This document shows, in pieces, positions 51,378 through 58,953 of a stretch of 64,000 nt of DNA (position 1 is the stretch's first letter; every line of letters starts with the position of its first letter). Origin of the DNA: Candidatus Poribacteria bacterium (GTDB lineage: Bacteria > Poribacteria > WGA-4E > WGA-3G); the NCBI GenBank assembly GCA_022821495.1, contig JAJEDN010000127.1, positions 1-64,000 of the forward strand, given 5' to 3'. A program made the position numbers and the translations under genes. A model generated the notes under the pieces. The model ran no database searches. It was not told the DNA's origin and was given only the letters and a program-made list of their open reading frames with translations.

Positions 51378-52109
51378 TTAGCCTCTACCAATATAGAGTT
51401 GACCGACAGGTAAAACAGTCGCTTCTAACATATTTATATTCGGTGGGAGGGTTGCCATCAGAACAGCGGCTTGCGCGAGCGCGTCAACGTCCATCATCGG
51501 CTCGGTCGGTGCCTGTGAACGGTTCTGGATGCGTTCCACATACGTGTTGCCGGGTTTCAAACAGCTCGCTGTAATCCCGTGCGGTCTGCCTTCAAGTGCT
51601 GTTACCTGTGTCAATCCCCAGATACCGAATTTAGTGGCACTGTAAGGCGCGGTGAGCGGACGAACCCGATGCGACGAGATACTGCCAATGTTGATGATAC
51701 GTCCACCTTCACCTTGTGCCTTCATGATCCCGAACGCCTCGCGTGTGCACAGAAACGGCGCGCTGAGGTTCACAGCGACGACCCAGTCCCACGCCTCTGT
51801 TGAGAGTTCATCTATGGGACCGGCATCGAATGCACCCGCATTGTTTACGAGGATGTCCAAGCGCCCATGTTCCGCCATCGACTTTTCAAAGAGTGCTTTA
51901 ATCTGTGCCTCATCCGTTACATCGGTCGGCACAGCCAACACCTTTGTACCGTTTGCCCGAAGTTCGTTAGCGGTTTCCTCAAGAAGTTCGGCATTCCTTG
52001 CAGCGATTGTCAAACTTGCACCTTCAGCAGCAAGTCCTTTCGCAATCCCTTTACCGATACCGCGGTTTCCACCCGTTACAATCGCAATTTTTCCATCTAA
52101 TTGTCCCAT
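51378..52109 (-). CDS. Short-chain dehydrogenase/reductase (SDR)
   Basis: A 243-residue classical SDR. The NAD(P) motif TGGNRGIGKGIAKGL is at residues about 12-26, NNAGAFDAG at about 87, and the catalytic S-Y-K set is in IGSISSHRVRPLTAPYSATK (about 139-158). LKPGNTYVERI is the usual loop after the active site. AAAGGAAC precedes the ATG. It is followed by a PhyH gene and probably shares its transcript. Substrate unknown. Confidence 0.94.
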   Translation of the reverse strand: MGQLDGKIAIVTGGNRGIGKGIAKGLAAEGASLTIAARNAELLEETANELRANGTKVLAVPTDVTDEAQIKALFEKSMAEHGRLDILVNNAGAFDAGPIDELSTEAWDWVVAVNLSAPFLCTREAFGIMKAQGEGGRIINIGSISSHRVRPLTAPYSATKFGIWGLTQVTALEGRPHGITASCLKPGNTYVERIQNRSQAPTEPMMDVDALAQAAVLMATLPPNINMLEATVLPVGQLYIGRG

Positions 52110-52135
52110 TATTGAGTTCCTTTCTTTTTATCAAT

Positions 52136-52235
52136 AGGACTCACGCATTTCCTCTTAAAGTCCCCCTGATAAGGGGGATTTAGGGGGTTAAATACAACAA
52201 AATATACCGTTTTTTACTCAATTTGCGTAAGTCCT
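52136..52235. mobile_element. MITE-like repeat, 100 bp (copy 3)
   Basis: Inverted ends AGGACTCACGCA (52136-52147) and TTGCGTAAGTCCT (52223-52235) match over 11 of 12 bases. The core CTTAAAGTCCCCCTGATAAG plus GGGGATTTAGGGGGTT is the same as in 39064-39230. The right end reaches into the next gene and supplies its last codons. Confidence 0.7.
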
Positions 52236-52930
52236 GATGAAAACAGTTCTGCTAATAAAGATTCTGTTCTAACTGCTTGGATTGTGTCGCCAGCAAGTCG
52301 CATCGCTGCGATGTGGGCATGCAGAAATGCCAAATCTTCAGCGGTATCAATATCATACCACGGAGGCAAGAGTCCCAAAGTTGCCTTTGCTGAGTGGATG
52401 CGATCCACTGTCTGCTGAAAAACCTCCGCCGTGCTCCATGTAATCTCTTCAAATACGTGTGGTACTGTCGTTGTTAATGCTGCAGCAGAGAAACCGATAA
52501 GGTAATAACCACCATCTGTACTCGGTCCGATAACGGTATCCCGTGAGTCGAGCAGTGTGAGTGCTTGCGATATGTATGAAATCGGTAGTGTCGGACTATC
52601 GGATCCGACGAATAGTATCTTTGCGTATTCTTGTTCAGTCGCCCACCGTGTTGCTGAAGTCAGTCGTTCCCCGAGGTCTGCTCCGATTTGTGGGATGTAG
52701 ATAGCACCGTCTCCGATTAACGCCTGTAAATCGGATTGTGCCTCTATGGGTGTATACGCGATGACGAGATCCACGTTGGTGAGTTTTACAAGCGTCTCGC
52801 ACCAATCTGTGAGGAACGCGGTGTAAAGTGCCGCCGCTTGTTCCGGTGAAAGCGTCGGTATGAGCCGCGTCTTAACCTGATTCGGCACTGGGTTCTTAGC
52901 GAAAACAATAAGGCATGTTTTCACCGGCAA
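52214..52930 (-). CDS. DUF2064 / TIGR04282-type glycosyltransferase-like protein
   Basis: A 238-residue nucleotide-diphospho-sugar transferase-like protein. The N-terminal block LIVFAKNPVPNQVKTRLIPT (about residues 7-26) has the KTRL motif. FVGSDSPTLP (about 106-115) and GPSTDGGYYLIGF (about 133-145) are the signatures of the TIGR04282 family, linked elsewhere to arsenosugar synthesis. The start is a TTG behind AAGGAAT. The last codons (SSGLTQIE) and stop are supplied by the MITE-like repeat at 52136-52235. The C-terminus has therefore been replaced by element sequence; the fold should be intact. Confidence 0.88.
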   Translation of the reverse strand: MPVKTCLIVFAKNPVPNQVKTRLIPTLSPEQAAALYTAFLTDWCETLVKLTNVDLVIAYTPIEAQSDLQALIGDGAIYIPQIGADLGERLTSATRWATEQEYAKILFVGSDSPTLPISYISQALTLLDSRDTVIGPSTDGGYYLIGFSAAALTTTVPHVFEEITWSTAEVFQQTVDRIHSAKATLGLLPPWYDIDTAEDLAFLHAHIAAMRLAGDTIQAVRTESLLAELFSSGLTQIE

Positions 52931-52982
52931 AATTCCTTATTTTCGTAGTTTTGTTCTTATGGCGGTGACAAATATTCTATTG

Positions 52983-53234
52983 CTACAGATGGAGTGCTTG
53001 ACGTAGACGCGACAGCAATCTTCCCGCAAAGTGTTTTTGCGGTGGGGTCTCCGGTTGCTCCAGTGCCTCAATATAGAGATCCACCACGCCTTCAAAGGCA
53101 GCGCGTAGTTCTTCGTCTGTGTTTCCATGGAAACAAATAATATCATCAATATTTACCACGTCGCCTACAAAGCACTCATCTTCTTCACTATAGATAATTT
53201 CTGCTGTATAGCCTTTGTACGTCATTGTCTTCAT
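52983..53234 (-). CDS. HicB-like antitoxin, orphan, with a deletion footprint of hicA upstream
   Basis: An 83-residue HicB-type protein beginning MKTMTYKGYTAEIIYSEEDE, then FVGDVVNIDDIICFHGNTDE and a helical C-terminus with LRQALHL. It belongs to one local family with the genes at 55363, 60596 and 60903. No HicA gene precedes it. The leader still reads ATA-GGC-ATA-ACA-CCA-TGA (IGITP stop), the C-terminus of hicA, and upstream of that a TTGACT-17-TAAAGT promoter like that of the intact hicAB at 55887-55915. hicA was apparently deleted between its promoter and its last codons. Confidence 0.8.
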   Translation of the reverse strand: MKTMTYKGYTAEIIYSEEDECFVGDVVNIDDIICFHGNTDEELRAAFEGVVDLYIEALEQPETPPQKHFAGRLLSRLRQALHL

Positions 53235-53254
53235 GGTGTTATGCCTATTTATTT

Positions 53255-53283
53255 ACTTTATCCTTTATTTTTTAAAAAGTCAA
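53255..53283 (-). promoter_or_regulatory. Promoter of the orphan hicB gene
   Basis: Minus-strand -35 TTGACT (53278-53283), a 17-bp spacer and -10 TAAAGT (53255-53260). It is the counterpart of the hicAB promoter at 55887-55915 (TTGACA-17-TAAAGT) and now lies right in front of hicB. Confidence 0.6.
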
Positions 53284-53301
53284 CTTAAAATCGTTTAACT
53301 G

Positions 53302-55245
53302 TTAATACCAGACCCGATACACCGGTATCTCAAAGACAGCACCAATTAAACTCCAAAACGTACCAGTCAAAAAGTCTCCCAAGATCACCCCAACAAAAAA
53401 TGGGGCTGCCTTCCGGTAGGTTCGCAAACCACCAAATTTAAGCAAGATCGCCTTGATGAACCAACCGACACACACCGCGCTCCAGACCCAAACCATCCCT
53501 GCGGATAAACCGAGCGCGTAACCCGCCGGATGGAAGGGAAACCAAATAAACTGTCTTCTCAGAAACATGAGTCCTAACGTGAACAGCGAGGCGAACGCTG
53601 TGAAGCTTAAGCCTGTGCTATCCGTAGTGTGCGGTTGTTGCAGCCACGGCAGCAGCATACGTTCAAAGGTTTCAAAACCGATACCGATAATGTAGCCCTC
53701 CGTCCGAACCGCGCCGTGTTGATAGATGAGATGCAAATACGCCCAGAACGAAACAGGCGTAGCAACCAATAGCGCGACGATCATCGCTATCGCCATCTTT
53801 TTTTGCGAAAGCCGGGCGCGTTCCGCGATTTTGAACCCTTCTAACTGACTTGGCATCGGGTGAGAGACATTATCCCGAACATACGGATACAAAAAAGACA
53901 GAAGTGTTAAATTCGCTGCACCGATCCGTCGGACCCCTAAAACCGAGACGAGCATCAGTTGTGGATGCGTCCAAATAACCTCATGGTAAGGCACACCGAC
54001 CGCCGCCCTCGCATAAGTTATAGCGATGGACATGAGAAAATAGAGGCACAAGAAGGCGAGGAGGATCCCAATAGACATACCAGCCTGCTGAAAAATGAAA
54101 ACGAGAACGGTGATACCTATTAAGATGCCGAGCAGCGCAGTGCGATACTGAAAGGGTTCGTTTCTGGAAATCTCATCGCCGTTCTCAGAGGACTTCAAAG
54201 TCATCGTAAATACCGTTTTGAGGTGCCGACGACTTATCCATAAAATGAGAACCCCAAGCGTCAACCACGCGCCGATGCCTTGTTGATTATAGTAAGGAAA
54301 GCCGGGTAGCGATTTCCAGCCACCGATGCTCCCTAAAATCAACTGAAACTTTGTGAACAGAAAGAAAAACCAGACCGAAAACGAGAGTTCGAGCGGCACA
54401 AAGAACGTCAAACCGATGACCCACGGATAAAAGAAGAGCGGTAACCATCCGATAGCACTCCAAGGTTTCGCCGTAAAAATTTTCGCGCCGAAATCGGGTA
54501 TTTTCAGAGGCACACCCGGCACAAAGGGATAGAGAAAGTGGAGTCCGTTAAGAAGTTCTACCATCGCACAGATACCGAATCCCAGCCATAACAGTCGTCT
54601 TGCGAAAAAGCGAGGGGTTGTCATCTCTATCGGGAGTTGTGCAATCGGATAACTAAGCCGTTCCCGCTCACTCCACTGCAGACGTTGGATGCTATTGAAG
54701 CACATCAAGATGAAAAACAGAACAAACGTAACAAACGACCACAACAGAACGGGACCTATCCATGCGGATAAGTGTTTTGCTGTATAAAGCGTCGAATTGC
54801 CTTCAAAGAAGCCGGTGAGCGCACTTTTATCCTGAATCGTGAACCAAGATGGAATATACCGATGGAAGAGGGCTGCATATTCGTTTTCAAAGGTCGCGAA
54901 CCAAAACGGATGCGCGAGGATCCCCAAAATAAAGTCCATCGGGTTGTGTCCAGAGACAAGGCAAAGCATGACCAACATCTGATAGACGATGAGAAGTTGT
55001 GCGCGGCTCAAGGCGAGTTGTGGACGAATCCGCTTTAGCAACGTATTGAGTAATATCAGAAAAAAGAGGTTGACAATCGGGGTGATAAACAGGGAGGCAT
55101 AAGCAGGATTTAGGGAGTGGTGAATACCGCTGACGAGGGCAATCCAATACGCGTTGAGAAGAATCAGAACCACACCAATGGCAAGCGGAAGCAGAAGCGA
55201 TGTATTTTCAGTTCCGATTTGAGGTTGAGGTCTCGTTCCTGACAT
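53302..55245 (-). CDS. DUF6785/DUF6784-type polytopic membrane protein
   Basis: A 647-residue integral membrane protein with at least twelve hydrophobic segments. The start is the ATG at 55245 (MSGTRP), preceded by GGAAGG. The first helix is LLLPLAIGVVLILLNAYWI, and a conserved-looking loop follows (GHNPMDFILGILAHPFWFAT, LSYPIAQLPIEMT). The family resembles OPT-type oligopeptide transporters and is common in Planctomycetes and Poribacteria; I recognise it by pattern only. No substrate is known. It is followed by an orphan hicB and preceded by hicAB on the same strand. Confidence 0.8.
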   Translation of the reverse strand: MSGTRPQPQIGTENTSLLLPLAIGVVLILLNAYWIALVSGIHHSLNPAYASLFITPIVNLFFLILLNTLLKRIRPQLALSRAQLLIVYQMLVMLCLVSGHNPMDFILGILAHPFWFATFENEYAALFHRYIPSWFTIQDKSALTGFFEGNSTLYTAKHLSAWIGPVLLWSFVTFVLFFILMCFNSIQRLQWSERERLSYPIAQLPIEMTTPRFFARRLLWLGFGICAMVELLNGLHFLYPFVPGVPLKIPDFGAKIFTAKPWSAIGWLPLFFYPWVIGLTFFVPLELSFSVWFFFLFTKFQLILGSIGGWKSLPGFPYYNQQGIGAWLTLGVLILWISRRHLKTVFTMTLKSSENGDEISRNEPFQYRTALLGILIGITVLVFIFQQAGMSIGILLAFLCLYFLMSIAITYARAAVGVPYHEVIWTHPQLMLVSVLGVRRIGAANLTLLSFLYPYVRDNVSHPMPSQLEGFKIAERARLSQKKMAIAMIVALLVATPVSFWAYLHLIYQHGAVRTEGYIIGIGFETFERMLLPWLQQPHTTDSTGLSFTAFASLFTLGLMFLRRQFIWFPFHPAGYALGLSAGMVWVWSAVCVGWFIKAILLKFGGLRTYRKAAPFFVGVILGDFLTGTFWSLIGAVFEIPVYRVWY

Positions 55246-55362
55246 GGCTGCCTTCCGCACACAAACACCACCTTAGACTGAATAGTATTGGTATAAGTAG
55301 TGTCTTGACCGAGTTCGGCAGAGACCTGTTTTCCCTTTTAAAATTCTTTCTTATCAGCGTGG

Positions 55363-55617
55363 TTATAGGTGAAAGGCTTGACGGAGGCGCGCCAGTAATC
55401 TCCACGCGAAGTGCTTTTGTGGCGGAATTTCTTGTCGCCCTTTGACTTCAAGATAGTGATCCAGTACGCCTTCAAAAGCCTCCCGCAATTCCTCGTCGGT
55501 ATCCCCGTGAAAAGAGACGATATCATCGTCAATACCAACAACATGGCCGACAAAGAAACCGTCTTCATCACTATAGATAATTTCGGCTGTATAGCCCTTA
55601 TACGTCATTGTTTTCAT
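55363..55617 (-). CDS. hicB: HicB-type antitoxin of an intact HicAB pair
   Basis: An 84-residue protein: MKTMTYKGYTAEIIYSDEDG, then GHVVGIDDDIVSFHGDTDEE and a C-terminal helix ending LRQAFHL. It is the RNase-H-fold antitoxin of the HicA toxin that precedes it; the two genes overlap by 4 bp (ATGA), the usual hicA-hicB arrangement. Members of this local family lie at 52983, 60596 and 60903, but only this one has an intact toxin. Confidence 0.9.
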   Translation of the reverse strand: MKTMTYKGYTAEIIYSDEDGFFVGHVVGIDDDIVSFHGDTDEELREAFEGVLDHYLEVKGRQEIPPQKHFAWRLLARLRQAFHL

Positions 55618-55880
55618 GGTGTTATTCCTGCCCGTTTTAAAAAATCTCGAGCGTCTCGTATCTGGTATCGGTTCGCCTCTTTCCGAGGATGCGGGCGGTG
55701 AAGCGTAGCGGTTTTCCCATTCAATTCAAAAGTCACGGAAGATCCTCTTTTCTCATCTTTTGTAGCACCAAGTGCCATGAAAAGGGCCTCAATACGCCGC
55801 CATGGCAACGTCGCAGGGACTTGTGTGCTAAAAATAGCCGCTAATGTCCTTTGATGCTTTTTGTTTAAGCGTACATTCAT
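55614..55880 (-). CDS. hicA: HicA-type toxin (mRNA interferase)
   Basis: An 88-residue YcfA/HicA protein. LNKKHQRTLAAIFSTQVPAT, then WRRIEALFMALGATKDEKRG and SSVTFELNGKTATLHRPHP are typical, with the catalytic histidine in LHRPHP. It is long for HicA (usually 60-80 residues) but intact. The promoter at 55887-55915 is immediately upstream. HicA cleaves mRNA during translation stress; HicB neutralises it and represses the promoter. It lies downstream of the NADAR gene with 53 bp between. Confidence 0.92.
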   Translation of the reverse strand: MNVRLNKKHQRTLAAIFSTQVPATLPWRRIEALFMALGATKDEKRGSSVTFELNGKTATLHRPHPRKEANRYQIRDARDFLKRAGITP

Positions 55881-55886
55881 TTTTTA

Positions 55887-55915
55887 ACTTTACCATGTAC
55901 GACTTGAAGTGTCAA
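55887..55915 (-). promoter_or_regulatory. Promoter of hicAB
   Basis: Minus-strand -35 TTGACA (55910-55915), a 17-bp spacer and -10 TAAAGT (55887-55892), with the hicA ATG only 6 bp after the -10 box. The toxin mRNA would therefore be nearly leaderless unless a start further upstream is used. Confidence 0.65.
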
Positions 55916-55933
55916 CCTAAAAATTTTGATTTA

Positions 55934-56641
55934 CTAAAGCGGAAGAGTGAGTTGACGTGGGAGCGATTCGGTTGGCGGAGGTTCATCTTTCCCTGTAATG
56001 AGTGCAAGGTAATAATCCTGATCACGAAATATCTGTTCATCAATCAATCCATTTTTGGACAATGAAACAAATAGAGCGGCAGCACGCGCTTGACAGTTAA
56101 TTGAGCGATTCGGATTGAAAACGATGTCTGAAAAACCTTGAAACACTTCAAGTTCTTTCACGAAATCTCTTTTTTTCTGGTAGAGTCCTGTCAGATATAA
56201 CCAATCGTAGAAAGCCGTTTTGGGTTCAGTGGGAAAATCTTCACCGCAGAAGTTAAAGGCGACTAAGTTCCCTGAATTAGATAGACGATCATCCGTTTTT
56301 GCTTCTAAACTTGATACCGAATAGAGTTCGTGATAAGGCCCACCGTTTTCAAACACCTTACTGCCCTGATATGCACATTCTACACTCATTCGTTGTCCAT
56401 TTGGAGTTTTCAATGATAGATTAAATGCACTCAATGAAACCCCAAGGCGTGATGTTGATTTACTCGATATTTCCAAGATTGGGGAGATCTTATTCAACTT
56501 TTCAGCAGCTGCATGCAGAGATGCTATAGACTTCTGCAGCTGCGATTTTGCAAAACCCGGGTGCCATTTGAATTCTATATCTAACGTGTCAACATACGGA
56601 AATCCGTTGAAGTTGGGAGTAAAAATAGGACGTTTTGCCAT
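55934..56641 (-). CDS. NADAR-type antitoxin (DarG1-like)
   Basis: A 235-residue protein with the ATG at 56641 (AGGAG 9 bp upstream). The family blocks seen are MAKRPIFTPNFNGFPYVDTL, LEISSKSTSRLGVSLSAFNL (about residues 57-76), VECAYQGSKVFENGGPYHEL (about 87-106), EAKTDDRLSNSGNLVAFNF (about 115-133), KTAFYDWLYLTGL (about 143-155) and FNPNRSINCQARAAALFVSL (about 180-199). These match DarT1-associated NADAR proteins, which remove ADP-ribose from guanosine in DNA and neutralise DarT1. It is encoded 12 bp after the WD40-DarT gene. Confidence 0.87.
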   Translation of the reverse strand: MAKRPIFTPNFNGFPYVDTLDIEFKWHPGFAKSQLQKSIASLHAAAEKLNKISPILEISSKSTSRLGVSLSAFNLSLKTPNGQRMSVECAYQGSKVFENGGPYHELYSVSSLEAKTDDRLSNSGNLVAFNFCGEDFPTEPKTAFYDWLYLTGLYQKKRDFVKELEVFQGFSDIVFNPNRSINCQARAAALFVSLSKNGLIDEQIFRDQDYYLALITGKDEPPPTESLPRQLTLPL

Positions 56642-56653
56642 TGTTTTCAACTC

Positions 56654-58882
56654 CTAAAAAGGGATGTCGTTATCGCCAAAGGGTATATCATCGTCATCCA
56701 GGTTGTCATCTGTACCACTATCAACAGGTATATCATCGTCATCTAAATTGTTATCTTGCCAAACGATCTGATCTCGTCTATCTTGGAAATATTGTTGGTT
56801 ATGGAGAAGTCCTTCAGGATTAATCCATGGATTATTATCACACCACTGTTTCAAAGCGGACTCATCGTAAAAATGGACTTCTTTGATATAATTTGATTGA
56901 ATTTGGTCAAAAACAAGTACTTCTGCTTGTGGATGGGTTGGGTAATCGTTAGATATTTGCAAAAATTGACGTTCATAAACATTCCCTTTGGTGTCGCGGC
57001 AAACGTCTACAAACATGCCTTTTAACGCATCAAATTTTTTCCTCTCTTCCAATGGAATATAACGAACAGCGTTAGAAGCAGCATTTTCTTGGCAAAATGC
57101 GCAATCTAACTCCCATAACACTTTTGCATCAAGAAGCAAGACGACCCATCCAGAATAATCTGGTTGACTGTCATTGTTGGACCAGCTGAACTTGGAAAAT
57201 AGTAGATAGTTTGGGAAACTGATACTCAGGCAATTCGCTTCTTTATGCCCATCAAGACGCTTCGGATCATTGGGAACAAACTGTTGTCCATATTTTTTGA
57301 GTAGAGTCTGATGATCCAGCAAACCTTCTTGTAAAATATTCCGTAGATATCCGATTCGAGTAAAATGAACGAGTGTTGTGATACCTCTGTCTTGGCAAAT
57401 CTGTTGTATTTGGGATTCACGATTCAAAAATTTGGTATTTGCTTCAGCGGAGGCAACTTTGCTTTGTAAAAACTCTGCATCCCATAATAAGATAGTGCCA
57501 TCTGAACTTCCACTGGCGAGCATTTGACCATTAGGACTGAAGGCGACCGCGTTAACCTGTGAGGTATGTCCTGTGAAGATATGTATATATTTTTTTGAAG
57601 CCACATCCAACAATCGGACTATGTTTACATCAGAAATGCTAGCGATCATTCGTTGATCTGGACTGATTGTTCCACCATTCGGATCAGATGTAAAGTTACT
57701 AACATACCAATCAATGTTTTCAACTGTTTTTCCATCAGGACTGAACACAATACTATTAATTTCGCTAATTCCTCTACGGGTAATTGATCTATGGGGAGTA
57801 ATGAGGGGATACTTATGCTCTCCAGAAGTTGTATCCCACAAACATAAGGTATTGTCATGACTAAAACCACTACCACTGGCGAGTGTTTTTCCATCTGAAC
57901 TGAATGTAACATGTCCAACTTCGTTTGTGTATCCGGTGAGGGGATATTTATATTTTCTTGAAACAGGATTCCATAGTTGTACTATTCTACGATCACTGAT
58001 GCTAGCGATTGTTTGTCCATCTGGACTAAATGTAATACTGTTGACACACCGATCAGTGTTTTCGAGACGAACGTATTTCTCTTTTCCGGACTTCACATCC
58101 CACAAGCGAACTGTTTTGTCATAGCCCCCGGCACTTGCAAGAGTTCTTCCATCCGGACTGAATTCTACACTTTCAACAGAATTATTGTGCCCTACGAGCG
58201 TATGTGTATTTTTTTTTGAAGTTGTGTCCCACAGTCGGATCGCATCATCCCAATCGCCACTCGCAATAGTTTGTCCATCCGGACTGAACGCAATGCTCTT
58301 AATCCAGTTAGTGGGTCCGGTAAGGGCATCTTTGTGCTTTCCGGACTTCACATCCCACAATCGGATTGCCCTGTCAAAGTGCCCGGCACTTGCAAGAGTT
58401 CTTCCATCCGGACTGAACGCAATGCTATCAATCCCGTTCGTGGGGCCAGTAAGGACATGCTTATGTTTTCCCGAAGTTGTATCCCAAAGCAATAACATAT
58501 TATCTTGGCTAAAACCACTGGCGAGTGTGCGCCCATCCGGGCTGAAGGCAAGAACCGAAGCCTTTCCGGTGAAGACGTGTGTGTTTTCCCCTGAATCTAT
58601 ATCCCACAATCGCACTGTATGGTCTCCATTGCCACTGGCGAGTGTGCGTCCATCCGGGCTGAAGGCAATACTCCAAACATAACCATTGTAAAGAGAAAGA
58701 AGGTTAAGTTCTTCACCAGTATGAGCATCATATATCCAAACCCCAATAGTACTTCCTATTCCTAAGTGACTTCCATCTGGAGAAAATTGGATATCTAATA
58801 TCCAGCCTTTACCAAGGCGTGCTTTAGCACCTTCGGGTAAATTCCACCTGGTGTAATCTTGGGAGATGTGATTCTGTTTCAT
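56654..58882 (-). CDS. WD40 beta-propeller fused to a DarT-type DNA ADP-ribosyltransferase
   Basis: A 742-residue protein. Residues about 15-470 hold ten or so WD40 blades, each with FSPDGRTLASG and LWDxxSGKxxxxLTG patterns. The region 481-690 is DarT-like: CQDRGITTLVHFTRIGYLRN (HFT motif, about residue 496), GLLDHQTL, LSISFPNYLLFSKF, WVVLLLDAKVLWELDCAFCQ, ENAASNAVRYIPLEER and PQAEVLVFDQI (probable catalytic Glu, about 644). The final 50 residues are acidic repeats DDDDIP. Known DarT1/DarT2 proteins are about 200 residues and lack a propeller. A NADAR antitoxin follows directly and a SEFIR gene precedes it. The WD40 part may act as a sensor or recruitment domain (inference). Confidence 0.85.
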   Translation of the reverse strand: MKQNHISQDYTRWNLPEGAKARLGKGWILDIQFSPDGSHLGIGSTIGVWIYDAHTGEELNLLSLYNGYVWSIAFSPDGRTLASGNGDHTVRLWDIDSGENTHVFTGKASVLAFSPDGRTLASGFSQDNMLLLWDTTSGKHKHVLTGPTNGIDSIAFSPDGRTLASAGHFDRAIRLWDVKSGKHKDALTGPTNWIKSIAFSPDGQTIASGDWDDAIRLWDTTSKKNTHTLVGHNNSVESVEFSPDGRTLASAGGYDKTVRLWDVKSGKEKYVRLENTDRCVNSITFSPDGQTIASISDRRIVQLWNPVSRKYKYPLTGYTNEVGHVTFSSDGKTLASGSGFSHDNTLCLWDTTSGEHKYPLITPHRSITRRGISEINSIVFSPDGKTVENIDWYVSNFTSDPNGGTISPDQRMIASISDVNIVRLLDVASKKYIHIFTGHTSQVNAVAFSPNGQMLASGSSDGTILLWDAEFLQSKVASAEANTKFLNRESQIQQICQDRGITTLVHFTRIGYLRNILQEGLLDHQTLLKKYGQQFVPNDPKRLDGHKEANCLSISFPNYLLFSKFSWSNNDSQPDYSGWVVLLLDAKVLWELDCAFCQENAASNAVRYIPLEERKKFDALKGMFVDVCRDTKGNVYERQFLQISNDYPTHPQAEVLVFDQIQSNYIKEVHFYDESALKQWCDNNPWINPEGLLHNQQYFQDRRDQIVWQDNNLDDDDIPVDSGTDDNLDDDDIPFGDNDIPF

Positions 58883-58953
58883 AATTTGATTTTGCTATTG
58901 CGAGCAAGGTCTGTTCTGAGAAGAAAATGAAGTTGTGTGAGTTGTTCAGGACA

